The position numbers and the translations under genes were made by a program. Below, one piece after another: positions 44,709 to 54,044 of a stretch of DNA of 64,000 nucleotides. The stretch is taken from NCBI GenBank assembly GCA_008501765.1, contig QQUE01000018.1, positions 159,062 through 223,061 of the forward strand, given 5' to 3'. Position 1 is the first letter of the stretch. Every line of letters starts with the position of its first letter. Under the pieces are notes generated by a model. That model searched no databases. It was not told the origin of the DNA and was given only the letters and a program-made list of their open reading frames with translations. Source of the stretch: Calditrichota bacterium. Its GTDB lineage: Bacteria > Zhuqueibacterota > Zhuqueibacteria > Zhuqueibacterales > Geothermadaptataceae.

Positions 44709-45431
44709 TTATCCCATCTTTTCTTTCAGCCGTGCAGCGTAGCGGCGGCTCAATAATAGTGGTGATTCCACATCGCGCAAATAAATCCGAAAAGAATTGT
44801 TGAACCACTGCTCCACTTTTGTGATCGAGGATAAATTAACAATTGCTGAGCGGTGGATGCGGCAAAAGTGTTTTGCCGGCAGGCGTTGTTCCCACTCTTT
44901 CATCGATTTATTTGTCAATCCATTTTTCCCGCCGGCAATGAGAACTTTGGAGTAATATCCTTCAGCCTGGATCGCTGTTATCGTTTGCACTTTCAGGAAT
45001 TCGTATTTTGAATTGAGCTGGATGAAGAGGGAATCTTCATATTGATAAGGTTTTCGGGCCGGTTTTTTTTGTTTTTTTGAAAAACAAAGACGTTCGATTG
45101 CCCGGGCCAGCCGCTTCCTGTCGATTGGTTTAACAAGATAATCCAGCGCATTAATCTCAAATGCGCGAACTGCGAATTCATCGTAAGCGGTCACAAAGAT
45201 GATTTTAATGTCCGTTGAAATTTTGCTGACCACGTCAAAACCGCTTTTTCCCGGCATTTGAATATCTAAAAATAAAACCTCGGGCTGCATGCGTTCGACC
45301 AGTTCGATCGCTGTATCAGCTCCGTCTGCCTCACCGATAATTTCAATTTCGGGATGCGCGGCCAGCATTGTGCGCAACTCCTTTCGTGCTAATCTTTCAT
45401 CATCAATTATCAGTGCCTTAAGCGGTTGCAT
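44709..45431 (-). CDS. LytTR-family response regulator
   Basis: 240 residues. The receiver domain has acidic residues IIDDE (8-12), phospho-acceptor Asp56 in LFLDIQMPG, Thr in FVTAYD and Lys in YLVKPI. The LytTR DNA-binding domain (~135-238) has FLKVQTITAIQAEGYYSKV, FCRIHRSAIVNLSSI and LLLSRRYAARLKEKM. Its start overlaps the end of the histidine-kinase gene by 14 bases, so the pair is co-translated as a two-component system of the LytS/LytR (AlgZ/AlgR) type. Targets unknown. Confidence 0.93.
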   Translation of the reverse strand: MQPLKALIIDDERLARKELRTMLAAHPEIEIIGEADGADTAIELVERMQPEVLFLDIQMPGKSGFDVVSKISTDIKIIFVTAYDEFAVRAFEINALDYLVKPIDRKRLARAIERLCFSKKQKKPARKPYQYEDSLFIQLNSKYEFLKVQTITAIQAEGYYSKVLIAGGKNGLTNKSMKEWEQRLPAKHFCRIHRSAIVNLSSITKVEQWFNNSFRIYLRDVESPLLLSRRYAARLKEKMG

Positions 45432-46506
45432 TGGTTTTTAACTCCAGAGCTTGAAATACATGAATTTGAACCGATGTCTCGCTTGCACCTCTGGTTATTT
45501 TAAAATCATAATTTCCAGGAAACGCATTTTCAAGGCGACTTTTGATATTTGCCAGACCAGTGCCGGTGCCATCGCTGTTGGGCGATACGGGTGTGATCCA
45601 CGTGCCTGAATTCCTCACTTCCAGCATTAAAATATCCTTTTCAACCCGGGCTGTGATGCGAATCTTTAAAGGCAAGGAGCTGTTTTTCATACCATGTTTT
45701 ACAGCATTTTCAACCAGTGGCAGCAGAAGAAAACTTAAAACCGGGTATTCTTCGGCAAGGGGCTGGATAGCATAATTGACCTGAAGCTTCTCTTCAAATC
45801 TTATTTTCTCGATGAGTAGATAGTGACGGATCGCTCGCAACTCATCTTTCAGAGGGACGTTGGTGGCATTTTTCTGTTTTAGCGAATATTGCAAAAACCT
45901 GGCTAATTCAGTGATCATTTCCTGGGCATTCTTTTTATTTTCATCGATTAAAGCACGAATGGAATTGAGGGAGTTAAAAAGAAAATGTGGATTGAGTTGG
46001 TATTGCAGCATGAGAAGCTGGGCTTCTTTTGCAAGGGCTTCGGCCTGTTCCAGCTTTTGATTTTTTATTTCGCTGTCCAGCCACAATTTAATCATAAAAT
46101 AAAGCGCGCTCCACAGGGTCAACGGAAAAAGATACCAAAAAAATTCCATTACAAATTTTTGAAAAGTAAAAATATTTTTTGCCCAGTCCAGGCCGTTCAA
46201 AGGAATGCTTAGAAAAACATCAACAGAAAACCAAACCACCACAAACAAAACAATACTGCATCCGATAATGACCACCTGTTTGAATATTGGAATTTTACTG
46301 CCGATGATCGCCCGATACAAATACCGGGCAGGAATGGTTATAATAAAACCGGATATGTTTGTTAATGTTAACCCGGCAATCACAGTGGGATTAAATTCAT
46401 TGCCTTTGAGAAAGATCAAAATTCCGAGAATCGAGTATCCCGTCCAACCGGCAAACTGGAATGTCCAGTAAAGTTTATTCTGGTTTTTATCGATGCGAAG
46501 TGACAT
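45418..46506 (-). CDS. LytS-like sensor histidine kinase
   Basis: 362 residues. Four predicted transmembrane helices in the first ~150 residues (around FAGWTGYSILGILIFL, TNISGFIITIPARYL, GCSIVLFVVVWFSVDV and WYLFPLTLWSALYFMI) with little extracellular loop. The kinase core has the His_kinase-family phospho-acceptor His174 in NPHFLFNSLNSIRAL, followed by FLQYSLKQK, then an ATPase domain with LLPLVENAVKHGM and GTGTGLANIKSRL. It presumably senses a membrane or small-molecule signal and phosphorylates the LytTR regulator encoded directly downstream. Confidence 0.92.
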   Translation of the reverse strand: MSLRIDKNQNKLYWTFQFAGWTGYSILGILIFLKGNEFNPTVIAGLTLTNISGFIITIPARYLYRAIIGSKIPIFKQVVIIGCSIVLFVVVWFSVDVFLSIPLNGLDWAKNIFTFQKFVMEFFWYLFPLTLWSALYFMIKLWLDSEIKNQKLEQAEALAKEAQLLMLQYQLNPHFLFNSLNSIRALIDENKKNAQEMITELARFLQYSLKQKNATNVPLKDELRAIRHYLLIEKIRFEEKLQVNYAIQPLAEEYPVLSFLLLPLVENAVKHGMKNSSLPLKIRITARVEKDILMLEVRNSGTWITPVSPNSDGTGTGLANIKSRLENAFPGNYDFKITRGASETSVQIHVFQALELKTNATA

Positions 46507-46823
46507 GGGGGTTCGTGCAATCTTTTCAAAATTTTAGGTTAAGCCAATAGCCGTATTATAATTTCAGATTCATGAACGCAGCGCCTTTGAAACTGGAACC
46601 GGTCACAATATAAGGGGATTGCACTATAAAAAGATATTTTTTTTATCAAACGGTTCTTCTCACCGGGAAGCGGCTTTGTTTGGCAATAGAAGAGCAGACC
46701 CCCTCATTTTTTACCGCTTATCGGCATTTAAAACCGCTCATTGAATATTTATTCTTTTTGCATTTGTATCAAATATATTGGGGCATATTTATTCCTCATT
46801 ACTCATAAAAAGGTGGTTCAGAA
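46507..46823. other. divergent intergenic region
   Basis: 317 bases between the histidine kinase (minus) and MBL hydrolase (plus) genes; must carry both promoters. AAAGGTGG near 46808-46815 is the ribosome site of the downstream gene. No repeat or hairpin of note. Confidence 0.5.
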
Positions 46824-48104
46824 ATGTATTTAAGAAAAAGTATTTTGCTGGTTTTTGTGTTCCTGGTACCAGTTTCATTATTCTCTCAGGAAACTAAATT
46901 TGCTGTGCACAACTATTCCGCTGGTGTATCCAAATTGGAAATCACAACGCAGTCCAATGCCTTTAATGTGGTTGTTTTTGCCGGAGACGAAGGCTGCCTG
47001 CTTGTTGATACCGGCGATTTGAAAACATCGGCGGACCTAAAACAGAAAATATCTGAATTGTGGAAAATGAACGTAAAATACATCGTCAATACCCATCTTC
47101 ATAATGACCATATGGGGGGAAATGGTCAGTTTCATCCCGAGGCAGCAATCATTACTCACGCAAACGTGCCAATACGGTTGAATACGGGCTTGAATATTGT
47201 GCAAGATGTGCATGAAAATGATATGCCTGATTTGATGCCGGAAAACAAATTAACTTTGAAATTCAACGGACAAATTATTGAAATCCACGCCGTGCCACCT
47301 GCCCATACCGATACCGATATGTTGGTTTATTTTCCGGAGGCAAAGATATTATGTGTTGGTGATGTTTTCTTGAAAAACTGCTATCCACTCGTGGATACAC
47401 AGGGGGGTGGCAATGTAAGCAACTTTACAAAAGTCGTAAAAAATATTATCGAATCTTATCCCGCTGATGTCACACTTATCACGGGCCACGGGGATGATTT
47501 ACACATGCAAGATTTGAAAAATTATTATAAAATGATTGTGGAATCTACCGCTTTGGTGAATGATTTAAGTAAAGCAAATAAAGATGCGCAAGAAGCAGGG
47601 GTAAAAGAAATTAATGAAAAATGGGACCAAACCTGGGGCCAAAGTTTTTTAAGCACTGGTGGCTGGATTCGCTCAGTTGCTACAAGTTTTTCTCCGCAAA
47701 CAAAAAAGGAATCCGTCATTGTGCCGCTCTATCCTTTTATTAAGTCTGGAGATATGGCCGGGACGCTTAATAAATACAAGGAATTGCATAAAACAAGTCG
47801 CGATCGTTACGATTTTGGCGAGGGACAGTTAAATTTTCTTGGGTATAACTTGTTAAGCAAAAATAGAGTCCAGGATGCAATTATTATATTTCAGCTTAAC
47901 CAGGAAATGTACCCGGATGCCGTCAATGTGTACGATAGTCTTGGTGAGGCTTTTGAAGAAGCAGGTGATCTGAATTCGGCCGCAATGAATTACCAAAAAG
48001 CAGTGGCGCTGGGAGAGAAAGCCCAGGATCGCAATATCGAATTATACCAGAAAAACCTGAAAAGAGTTACCCTGAAAATCAAAAAATCCACCTCGGTAAA
48101 ATGA
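46824..48104 (+). CDS. secreted metallo-beta-lactamase-fold hydrolase with C-terminal helical repeats
   Basis: 426 residues; signal peptide 1-22 ending LFSQ. The MBL fold has HLHNDHMGG (91-99) as zinc motif, AHTDTDMLVYF, VGDVF and TGHGDD as later ligands. Residues ~300-410 have TPR-like pairs (FQLNQEMYPDAVNVYDSLGEA, NSAAMNYQKAVALG). The layout resembles secreted MBL-TPR proteins of Bacteroidota-like bacteria, whose substrates vary (lactonase, beta-lactamase-like, sulfatase). Substrate not assignable. The M23 lipoprotein gene follows after 27 bases, so the two likely form an operon. Confidence 0.88.
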   Translation: MYLRKSILLVFVFLVPVSLFSQETKFAVHNYSAGVSKLEITTQSNAFNVVVFAGDEGCLLVDTGDLKTSADLKQKISELWKMNVKYIVNTHLHNDHMGGNGQFHPEAAIITHANVPIRLNTGLNIVQDVHENDMPDLMPENKLTLKFNGQIIEIHAVPPAHTDTDMLVYFPEAKILCVGDVFLKNCYPLVDTQGGGNVSNFTKVVKNIIESYPADVTLITGHGDDLHMQDLKNYYKMIVESTALVNDLSKANKDAQEAGVKEINEKWDQTWGQSFLSTGGWIRSVATSFSPQTKKESVIVPLYPFIKSGDMAGTLNKYKELHKTSRDRYDFGEGQLNFLGYNLLSKNRVQDAIIIFQLNQEMYPDAVNVYDSLGEAFEEAGDLNSAAMNYQKAVALGEKAQDRNIELYQKNLKRVTLKIKKSTSVK

Positions 48105-48131
48105 ATTAACAATTAAAATAATGGAATTAAT

Positions 48132-48761
48132 ATGCGCTATCCAATAATGAACGGGTGTGCCGCTTTCTTAGCCGTGCTTATATTTTCAGCCTGCTCAATT
48201 TTTGATAAAGATGATACAATCTATCTTGTGCCGCGCCCGACCGGTGGCTGCCCGGATGTGACCTATCCTGACTGGAAAACCTCGCCCTATATTCTGCCAT
48301 ATCCAGTCGGAAAATCTTATCAGATTGATTTAAGCAATTGCGATGGATCTTATCATAGTGAAGGATTGCCCGATGCGTTTGCTATCGATTTTCGAATGGA
48401 TATTGGTACGCTAATCACTGCCTCCCGCGCAGGCGAAGTAATCTATGTTGAAGAAAGTGGTTTTGATGGAGGCCATCCCAATAATTTGGTGGTTGTCGAC
48501 CATGGTGACAGTACGTTTGCCGAGTATATGCACTTGACCCATAATGGCGCCATCGCCGAGGTTGGGGATGTTGTCAAACCAGGTGATAAAATAGGATATA
48601 GCGGCAGCACAGGGCTGGCTGGTTACCCCCACTTGCATTTTGTGGTAGCACGAGGAACATGGCAATGGCCTTACCAATCCACACCAGTTACCTTCAGGAA
48701 TACCCAACCCAATGTTGGCAGTCTCGTTTCCGGATTTACTTACAAGGCACTTTCATATTAA
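48132..48761 (+). CDS. M23-family (LytM) metallopeptidase lipoprotein
   Basis: 209 residues with a lipoprotein signal (AVLIFSAC, Cys21). The peptidase core has the first zinc ligands in the region YHSEGLPDAFAIDF, where the HxxxxxxxD spacing differs from textbook LytM but Asp is placed as usual, GEVIYVEESG, NLVVVDHGD, YMHL, VGDVVKPGDKIGYSG and the late HLHF. Enzymes of this family cut peptidoglycan cross-links or serve as amidase activators. The degenerate-looking first ligand region leaves room for a non-catalytic role. A MITE-like element begins right after the stop codon. Confidence 0.82.
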   Translation: MRYPIMNGCAAFLAVLIFSACSIFDKDDTIYLVPRPTGGCPDVTYPDWKTSPYILPYPVGKSYQIDLSNCDGSYHSEGLPDAFAIDFRMDIGTLITASRAGEVIYVEESGFDGGHPNNLVVVDHGDSTFAEYMHLTHNGAIAEVGDVVKPGDKIGYSGSTGLAGYPHLHFVVARGTWQWPYQSTPVTFRNTQPNVGSLVSGFTYKALSY

Positions 48762-48764
48762 GTA

Positions 48765-48926
48765 GCGTGAGTTCGATGTAAGCTGTAACATTCTTTACCA
48801 AGCATAACTAAAATAGAGCGAAGGCGTCTCGCCGAGCGTTTCGTGTGTTATCCTCGGCGGGACGCCTTCGGACTATATTCTAAAATTAATTCGTTTTGTC
48901 CCATTTCTTATTATATCGAACTCACG
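48765..48926. mobile_element. MITE-like element, copy B, with 7-bp target-site duplication
   Basis: 162 bp with terminal inverted repeats CGTGAGTTCGATGTAA / TTATATCGAACTCACG and an internal 18-bp-class hairpin at 48819-48870. TTAAGTA occurs directly on both sides (48758-48764 and 48927-48933), as expected for a target duplication; the left copy includes the TAA of the M23 gene. It is inverted relative to copy A and carries no ORF. Confidence 0.88.
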
Positions 48927-48969
48927 TTAAGTATATTTAAGCTTCTCTTATGCTCCTCAATTCACCAAT

Positions 48970-49000
48970 AAAAAAGCACGGCCCTGGTCGTGCCTTTTTT
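48970..49000. terminator. rho-independent terminator between M23 and dnaG genes
   Basis: A run of A, a GCACGG / TCGTGC stem and a T run. It lies beyond the MITE insertion and probably served as the original terminator of the M23 gene; it also suits the convergent dnaG gene. Confidence 0.8.
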
Positions 49001-49097
49001 ATCAATGGCTAAATCTTACCTTTTGTATGTTGAGAAAAATGATTGTAGTTGCACCTGTTTTTTTAAAAAACAGCATTTTCAGTTTTAAAGGCTCTTA

Positions 49098-50933
49098 CTA
49101 TTTTTCTTCATTTTTTGATGGAAGAAAATTTTCTGCTTTTATACGAACTTTTTGTGTCTGCAGAACGTGGTATCGTTCGCGAAGGTCAGTCGCGTCGCCG
49201 CCGGATTTTTCGCAATCCCGGATTTGGCTTTGAATTTCAATAAGTTTGGTATCGAGCATGATGCGCTGCAAATTGGCAAGACAATCGGCAGCCCAGCGAT
49301 AAAAATCGGGTGCGAGTCCGGCCGCGTTTTTTTCCTGATGGACGATACGGCTCACAAAATTTGCAATTTCGGGCTCGTTAAAATAGTGGACTAATTCCTC
49401 CGCATCAACGCGAACATTGTGTTCATAAAGTTGATGCATTAAAGCAGCAATCGTGCGGTAGTCGTCGTTATAGAAATCCGTGAGTTCCATAAAACTGAAA
49501 ATATACGGGACTGAGCGTGGATAAATGAGCATGATACGCACCAATTCTTCCTCGACCGGCCGGCTGCGCAGAGCGAATGATGACGTGGCTGAGCCTCGCA
49601 ATTGAATATCAACCTGAAGATTTTTGCTGTCATAGTTTTTGCGCGTACGCTGCACTTTTCGCAGCCGCCGAACTTCTTCCCAAAGAACTTCCTCGTTGAT
49701 TTTCATCCGTTCGGCGTATTCACGTACCTTTTCCTGTCGCTCGATGCCATTTTGGATTCGTGACAGCGTGCCGACCAAAGATTGGATGCTTTCCTTTTGG
49801 TCGACGCCGGTTTTGCCGAGTGAGCGTGTTTTGTAATCCAAAAGAGGAACGGCCGCCTGCAGCTTCGAGCGCAATGCTTCGATTCCATTTTTTTGTACAA
49901 AACTATCCGGGTCCTCACCTTCGGCCAGCTCAGCGATTTTTACCTCAATACCCTGGGCCACAAGAATGTCTGCGCCGCGCATGGTGGCTTTTGCGCCGGC
50001 CAAATCATTATCATAAAGAAGGATGACTTTTTCTGTGTACCGGTTCACCAGCCGCGCCTGCAAATCAGTGAGCGCCGTGCCCGAGGTCGCAACAATATTT
50101 TTAATCCCGGCCACCGCAGGCCGGATCACATCGGTATAGCCTTCAACAAAAATAACTTCTCCGAACTCACGGATTGATTCCCGTGCCTGGAAAAGACCAT
50201 AGAGCACATTGCTTTTGTGATAAATCGGCGTCTCTGGCGAATTTACGTATTTGGGCACGGTGTCATCAGTGACGAGCTTCCGGCCGCCGAAAGCAATTAC
50301 TTTTCCAGCTAAATTCCTGATCGGGAACATAACCCGGTGACGAAAACGATCGTAATAGCCGCCGGAATCCTTTTTATTCAAAAGTCCAGCCATCTCAAAA
50401 ATTTCCGGACGCATATGTTTTGCTTCGGCGTGCTTGAGCAAGATATCCCATGAATCCGCTGCGTAACCGACATCAAAGGCTTTTATGGCTTCGTCGCTAA
50501 ATTCCCGCTTGTAAAGATAATCGAGAGCCGGCTTGCCGCTTTCCGTGAAAATTTGCGCATGGAATAAATCGGCTGCCAATTCACAGGCATAATACAGCGC
50601 TTCCCGTTCTTGCAGGCTGGTATTGTCATTTTCATCCGGTTCGGGAATTTCGATGCCAGCACGTTTGGCTAACAATCGCACAGCTTCAGGAAATAGAACG
50701 CCTTCCTCGCGCATGATAAATGTGAAAACATTGCCGCCGGCACCGCAGCCAAAACAATGAAAAATTTGTTTTTCAGCGTTCACACTAAATGAGCCGGTTT
50801 TCTCCGTATGAAAAGGGCAGATGCCGAAATAGTTGACGCCTTTTTTTCGCAGGTTGACATAATCTGAAATTACGTCAACGACATCGGAAGCGAGACGCAC
50901 TTCATCGATAATATTTTCAGGGATGAATGACAT
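49098..50933 (-). CDS. dnaG: DNA primase DnaG
   Basis: 611 residues, normal for bacterial DnaG. N-terminal CHC2 zinc-binding domain with Cys39, His42, Cys60 and Cys63 (CPFH and CFGC). The catalytic core follows with FEMAG-type and VIAFGGRKL motifs and a Toprim domain (~255-340) with FVEGYTDVI and LLYDNDLAGAKA, which bind Mg for RNA-primer synthesis. A C-terminal DnaB-interacting helical domain covers ~430-600. It acts at the replication fork. The usual neighbour rpoD does not follow within this window; instead the gene is convergent with the M23 gene. The ribosome site is weak. Confidence 0.97.
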   Translation of the reverse strand: MSFIPENIIDEVRLASDVVDVISDYVNLRKKGVNYFGICPFHTEKTGSFSVNAEKQIFHCFGCGAGGNVFTFIMREEGVLFPEAVRLLAKRAGIEIPEPDENDNTSLQEREALYYACELAADLFHAQIFTESGKPALDYLYKREFSDEAIKAFDVGYAADSWDILLKHAEAKHMRPEIFEMAGLLNKKDSGGYYDRFRHRVMFPIRNLAGKVIAFGGRKLVTDDTVPKYVNSPETPIYHKSNVLYGLFQARESIREFGEVIFVEGYTDVIRPAVAGIKNIVATSGTALTDLQARLVNRYTEKVILLYDNDLAGAKATMRGADILVAQGIEVKIAELAEGEDPDSFVQKNGIEALRSKLQAAVPLLDYKTRSLGKTGVDQKESIQSLVGTLSRIQNGIERQEKVREYAERMKINEEVLWEEVRRLRKVQRTRKNYDSKNLQVDIQLRGSATSSFALRSRPVEEELVRIMLIYPRSVPYIFSFMELTDFYNDDYRTIAALMHQLYEHNVRVDAEELVHYFNEPEIANFVSRIVHQEKNAAGLAPDFYRWAADCLANLQRIMLDTKLIEIQSQIRDCEKSGGDATDLRERYHVLQTQKVRIKAENFLPSKNEEK

Positions 50934-51013
50934 GTTTTTATTCGATCTTGATTACGGCCCTCGTCGCACAGATCCGGGCTTAATTCTTGTAGAAATGTTT
51001 TAAAATTTTGTTT

Positions 51014-52348
51014 CTATTCCGTTTTGCGAATTTTCCTGTTCACCAGGCTATATTTCAAATACCAAAGAAGTTCAAAAAAATCGTGGCGGCGCCATAGCGT
51101 TTTTGCAAAAGTAAATTGAATTTCGCTATGCACTAATTTAGCAATAAAAATGGCAATCAACGCATGGGAAAAAAGGGCCGCTGCGATGGCTCCGGCAATG
51201 CCATAAAGTTTTACTAAACTGGCCATGACAACCAGTGAAATTACCCCGGTAATCAGACGCGTAACAAATATTTTTCCCGGTTTTCCGATCCCGGAAAGCA
51301 ATGCTTCGCCCATATATTGCCATGCGACGAAGAGCCCAATCAAGGCGTACCAGCGCAAATATTCGCCACCCTGCTGGTATTTTTGTAAAATGACCGTGAA
51401 TAAAAAATCAGCGGCAGCGATTAAAAATCCAGACATTAATATTAACAAAATCAGCGAATAAAACACACCTTTTTCGAAAAGAGGGCGCAATTCTTTCCAT
51501 CGGCCGGAATTGTGCAGGCGTGAAAATGCCGGGAAGATAATTGTATTGACGGCCTGCCGATACATTTGAAATCCATGCGCCCACAGCTTCACTGCACTAA
51601 ATACTGCCACCGAATAAGGATTGAGTGTCAATCCGATGATGTATAAATCTGCCTGCGAAAACAAGGCGTTGGAAGCGAAGTTACCCAAACTGTATTTTCC
51701 GAAATCCATCATTTTTCGCAGCAAAAATGTATCGATTTTAAATTCCCACAAAATATCGGATTTCGCCAACCAAACAGCATAAACTGACGTTAGCAAATAG
51801 GAAATATTAATTGGAATCAGGATTTGAATGGCGTTTTCGAGCGGTTGTACAGAGGCCAGAATCCCGACTAAAATCATGTTGCCGCTGAAATATGCTGCTT
51901 CGGAAAAAAAGAAATATTTTAATTTCTGTTTCGCTTTGAAAATTTCATTGATAATAACTTTAGGCAGGGAAGTTAAAAATGTTAACGGGATAAAAAAGAT
52001 GAGGGTGCTTAAACTTTCAATTTCAAACCAGTGTGCGAATTGAGGCCGGGCGAGAGTTAAAATAATGAGAATTGGCAAAGCAAACCCGATTGTCATTAAA
52101 AGTGAATTGCTTTGCAGGCCGATGTGTGCTGCCTTCCCGGAATAGAATTTAATATAGGGACTCATGCCAAATGCGAGCGAAAATTGGGAAATCAGGATAA
52201 AAGTTGTTTGCACAAGAATGAATGCTGCCCATTCTTTAGCTGGGAGCTGGGTCATTAGCCAGACTGTAAAAAAAATGCCGTAAATAGCTTTATAAATGGT
52301 GGCCAATAAAATCCAGACACCTTTATCGTAATGCTTAAATATTTTCAT
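51014..52348 (-). CDS. polysaccharide flippase (MOP/oligosaccharidyl-lipid family)
   Basis: 444 residues with about 12 predicted transmembrane segments spread through the chain, beginning with WILLATIYKAIYGIFFTVWL. Features fit Wzx/RfbX-like members of the MOP superfamily: paired helices, FGKYSLGNFASNALFSQADLYIIG at mid-chain and GKPGKIFVTRLITGVISLV near the end. It would flip a lipid-linked oligosaccharide across the inner membrane for surface polysaccharide or glycoprotein synthesis. No glycosyltransferase gene is adjacent in the window, so the substrate is unknown. Confidence 0.85.
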   Translation of the reverse strand: MKIFKHYDKGVWILLATIYKAIYGIFFTVWLMTQLPAKEWAAFILVQTTFILISQFSLAFGMSPYIKFYSGKAAHIGLQSNSLLMTIGFALPILIILTLARPQFAHWFEIESLSTLIFFIPLTFLTSLPKVIINEIFKAKQKLKYFFFSEAAYFSGNMILVGILASVQPLENAIQILIPINISYLLTSVYAVWLAKSDILWEFKIDTFLLRKMMDFGKYSLGNFASNALFSQADLYIIGLTLNPYSVAVFSAVKLWAHGFQMYRQAVNTIIFPAFSRLHNSGRWKELRPLFEKGVFYSLILLILMSGFLIAAADFLFTVILQKYQQGGEYLRWYALIGLFVAWQYMGEALLSGIGKPGKIFVTRLITGVISLVVMASLVKLYGIAGAIAAALFSHALIAIFIAKLVHSEIQFTFAKTLWRRHDFFELLWYLKYSLVNRKIRKTE

Positions 52349-52412
52349 TTTGGATTCGCAAAGGAAAGAGAAGTGATCGTTTGCATTGCCATCGTGCTAA
52401 AATGGAGCGGGT

Positions 52413-52427
52413 GCAGGTAGAACCTGC
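52413..52427. other. short perfect hairpin upstream of the flippase gene
   Basis: GCAGGT / ACCTGC with a 3-base loop inside TAAAATGGAGCGG..., which loosely resembles the CTAAAATAGAGCG shoulder of the MITE-like elements. It may be a relic of that family. Confidence 0.3.
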
Positions 52428-52475
52428 TTGCCGTTTAATAGAGCAAACAATCGGTTTCTATCTGCTTAAATTGGA

Positions 52476-54044
52476 CTAACGCAGCGTGCCGTTGGAAAGC
52501 TCGCATTCGTAGATTTTGTGGGTGATAAATATATTAACAAGTCCAATATCAAGTCGGCCTTCTTCAGCTTCGCGCTGTAAAATATCCAGCGTTTCCTGAA
52601 CGGACACCGCCTTTTTGTAAGGCCGGTCGGTGGCAGTGAGGGCGTCGAAAATATCGCAAATAGCGATAATTCGCCCCTGCGTATTTATCTCGGCTGCCTT
52701 AAGTTTGAACGGGTAACCGCTGCCATCCAGCCGCTCGTGATGCACGGCTGCAATTTTCGGCACGTTTTCCAGGTCTTTGCTAAATGGAATATTTTCGAGA
52801 ATGGCGAGGGTCTTTTTCACATGCCCCTGCATTTCATAATATTCTTTGTCGGTCAGGTTGCCTTTTAAAACAGAAAGTGTCTCGACTTCGTCGTTGGTTA
52901 AATAAGCACATCTTTTTCCGGAAAAATCGATGTAGGTCTTTTGTGCTATTAAATTGAGGCGGCTAAGTTTGTCATTTATTACAAACTCGGGTTTATTTAT
53001 ATTTTTGATAAAACTGAAGTCAGCGTTGATAGAGCGGATTTTTTCTCTCAGCTCGTCATCCAGTTTCCTGAACAATTTTTTCGATACGCCGGCATTCTCC
53101 ATCAATTGGCGTTTTTTCTGCTCAATATGACTTTGTTCGAGCGTTTTTATCATCTCAAAACGATACTCGACAATCTTTAATTGCTCTTTGGTGAGTTTGT
53201 GGGTTTTTTCGAGGATGGCTTCGTGCACACCAATTTTGCCGATGTCATGCAACCAGCTTGCGATGCGCATTTCTTCAATTTCTGCGGCGGTAAATCGTGT
53301 GTCGGCCAGCGGACCGTCTTCAGTCCCGTTTACAGCCCGCATCAATGCGATGCTGTAATCTGCAACCCGGCCGGAGTGACCCGCTGTCGAGGGACTTCGG
53401 GCGTCAATCGCTTTTACTGAATAACGTACCAGTGCCCTGAAAACACCCTGAATATTTTCAATAAGTTGTGCGTTGCGAATGGCGACAGCTGCCTGGCTGG
53501 CAACGGAGTGGATGAGCGTTTCATGCTCTTTTTTGAACGGAACCGTCCGGCCATTTTCATCAAGGCTGTTGATGAGCTGCAAAACACCGATGATCTCATC
53601 GGTGTGATCGCGCAAAGGGACCACGAGCATAGATTTGCTGCGGTAAGCCATTTTGATATCAAAGTCACGATTGAGCCGGTACTCAACATGGGGAGAAATC
53701 TTGTAGGCGTCTTTTATATTTAAAATGTTACCTGTAATAGCAACATAACCGCCGATACTTTCTTTTGTCAGCGGTAAATATGATGCATGAAATCCCTCCG
53801 CATTGCCATTGCGATTGGAGAGAGATTGAGTTTGGGATACGGCAAATTTGAGTTTGTCACCTTCACGAACGTACAAACTGCCGCCATCAGCATTGGTAAA
53901 ACTACGAGCCTCATTTACAATTAAATCTAACAAGCGGTGTAACTGGTGTTCACTGGAGAGCGCAATTCCGATGCGGTTTAGCCTGGAAACCAGGCTTTCT
54001 AACTCCCGCTTATTTAAAGATGAGGACAATGCTGTATTGACCAT
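52476..54044 (-). CDS. GAF and HD-GYP domain protein, probable cyclic-di-GMP phosphodiesterase
   Basis: 522 residues. GAF domain (~20-190) with FTNADGGSLYVRE and VVPLRDHTDEIIGVLQLIN. The HD-GYP domain (~205-510) has HSGRVADYSIALM, the metal-binding HD in WLHDIGKIGVHEAI (~263), and HHERLDGSGYP (~440) carrying the GYP-type signature. Between HD and GYP parts there is an unusually long helical insert (~290-410, with ENAGVSKKLFRKLDDELRE). It should hydrolyse cyclic-di-GMP under control of a ligand bound to GAF. No membrane segment, so cytoplasmic. Confidence 0.9.
   Translation of the reverse strand: MVNTALSSSLNKRELESLVSRLNRIGIALSSEHQLHRLLDLIVNEARSFTNADGGSLYVREGDKLKFAVSQTQSLSNRNGNAEGFHASYLPLTKESIGGYVAITGNILNIKDAYKISPHVEYRLNRDFDIKMAYRSKSMLVVPLRDHTDEIIGVLQLINSLDENGRTVPFKKEHETLIHSVASQAAVAIRNAQLIENIQGVFRALVRYSVKAIDARSPSTAGHSGRVADYSIALMRAVNGTEDGPLADTRFTAAEIEEMRIASWLHDIGKIGVHEAILEKTHKLTKEQLKIVEYRFEMIKTLEQSHIEQKKRQLMENAGVSKKLFRKLDDELREKIRSINADFSFIKNINKPEFVINDKLSRLNLIAQKTYIDFSGKRCAYLTNDEVETLSVLKGNLTDKEYYEMQGHVKKTLAILENIPFSKDLENVPKIAAVHHERLDGSGYPFKLKAAEINTQGRIIAICDIFDALTATDRPYKKAVSVQETLDILQREAEEGRLDIGLVNIFITHKIYECELSNGTLR

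Noticed and set aside
49027..49233. 68-residue ORF at the end of dnaG
   Set aside because: It overlaps the 3' end of dnaG antisense and lacks any supporting feature.
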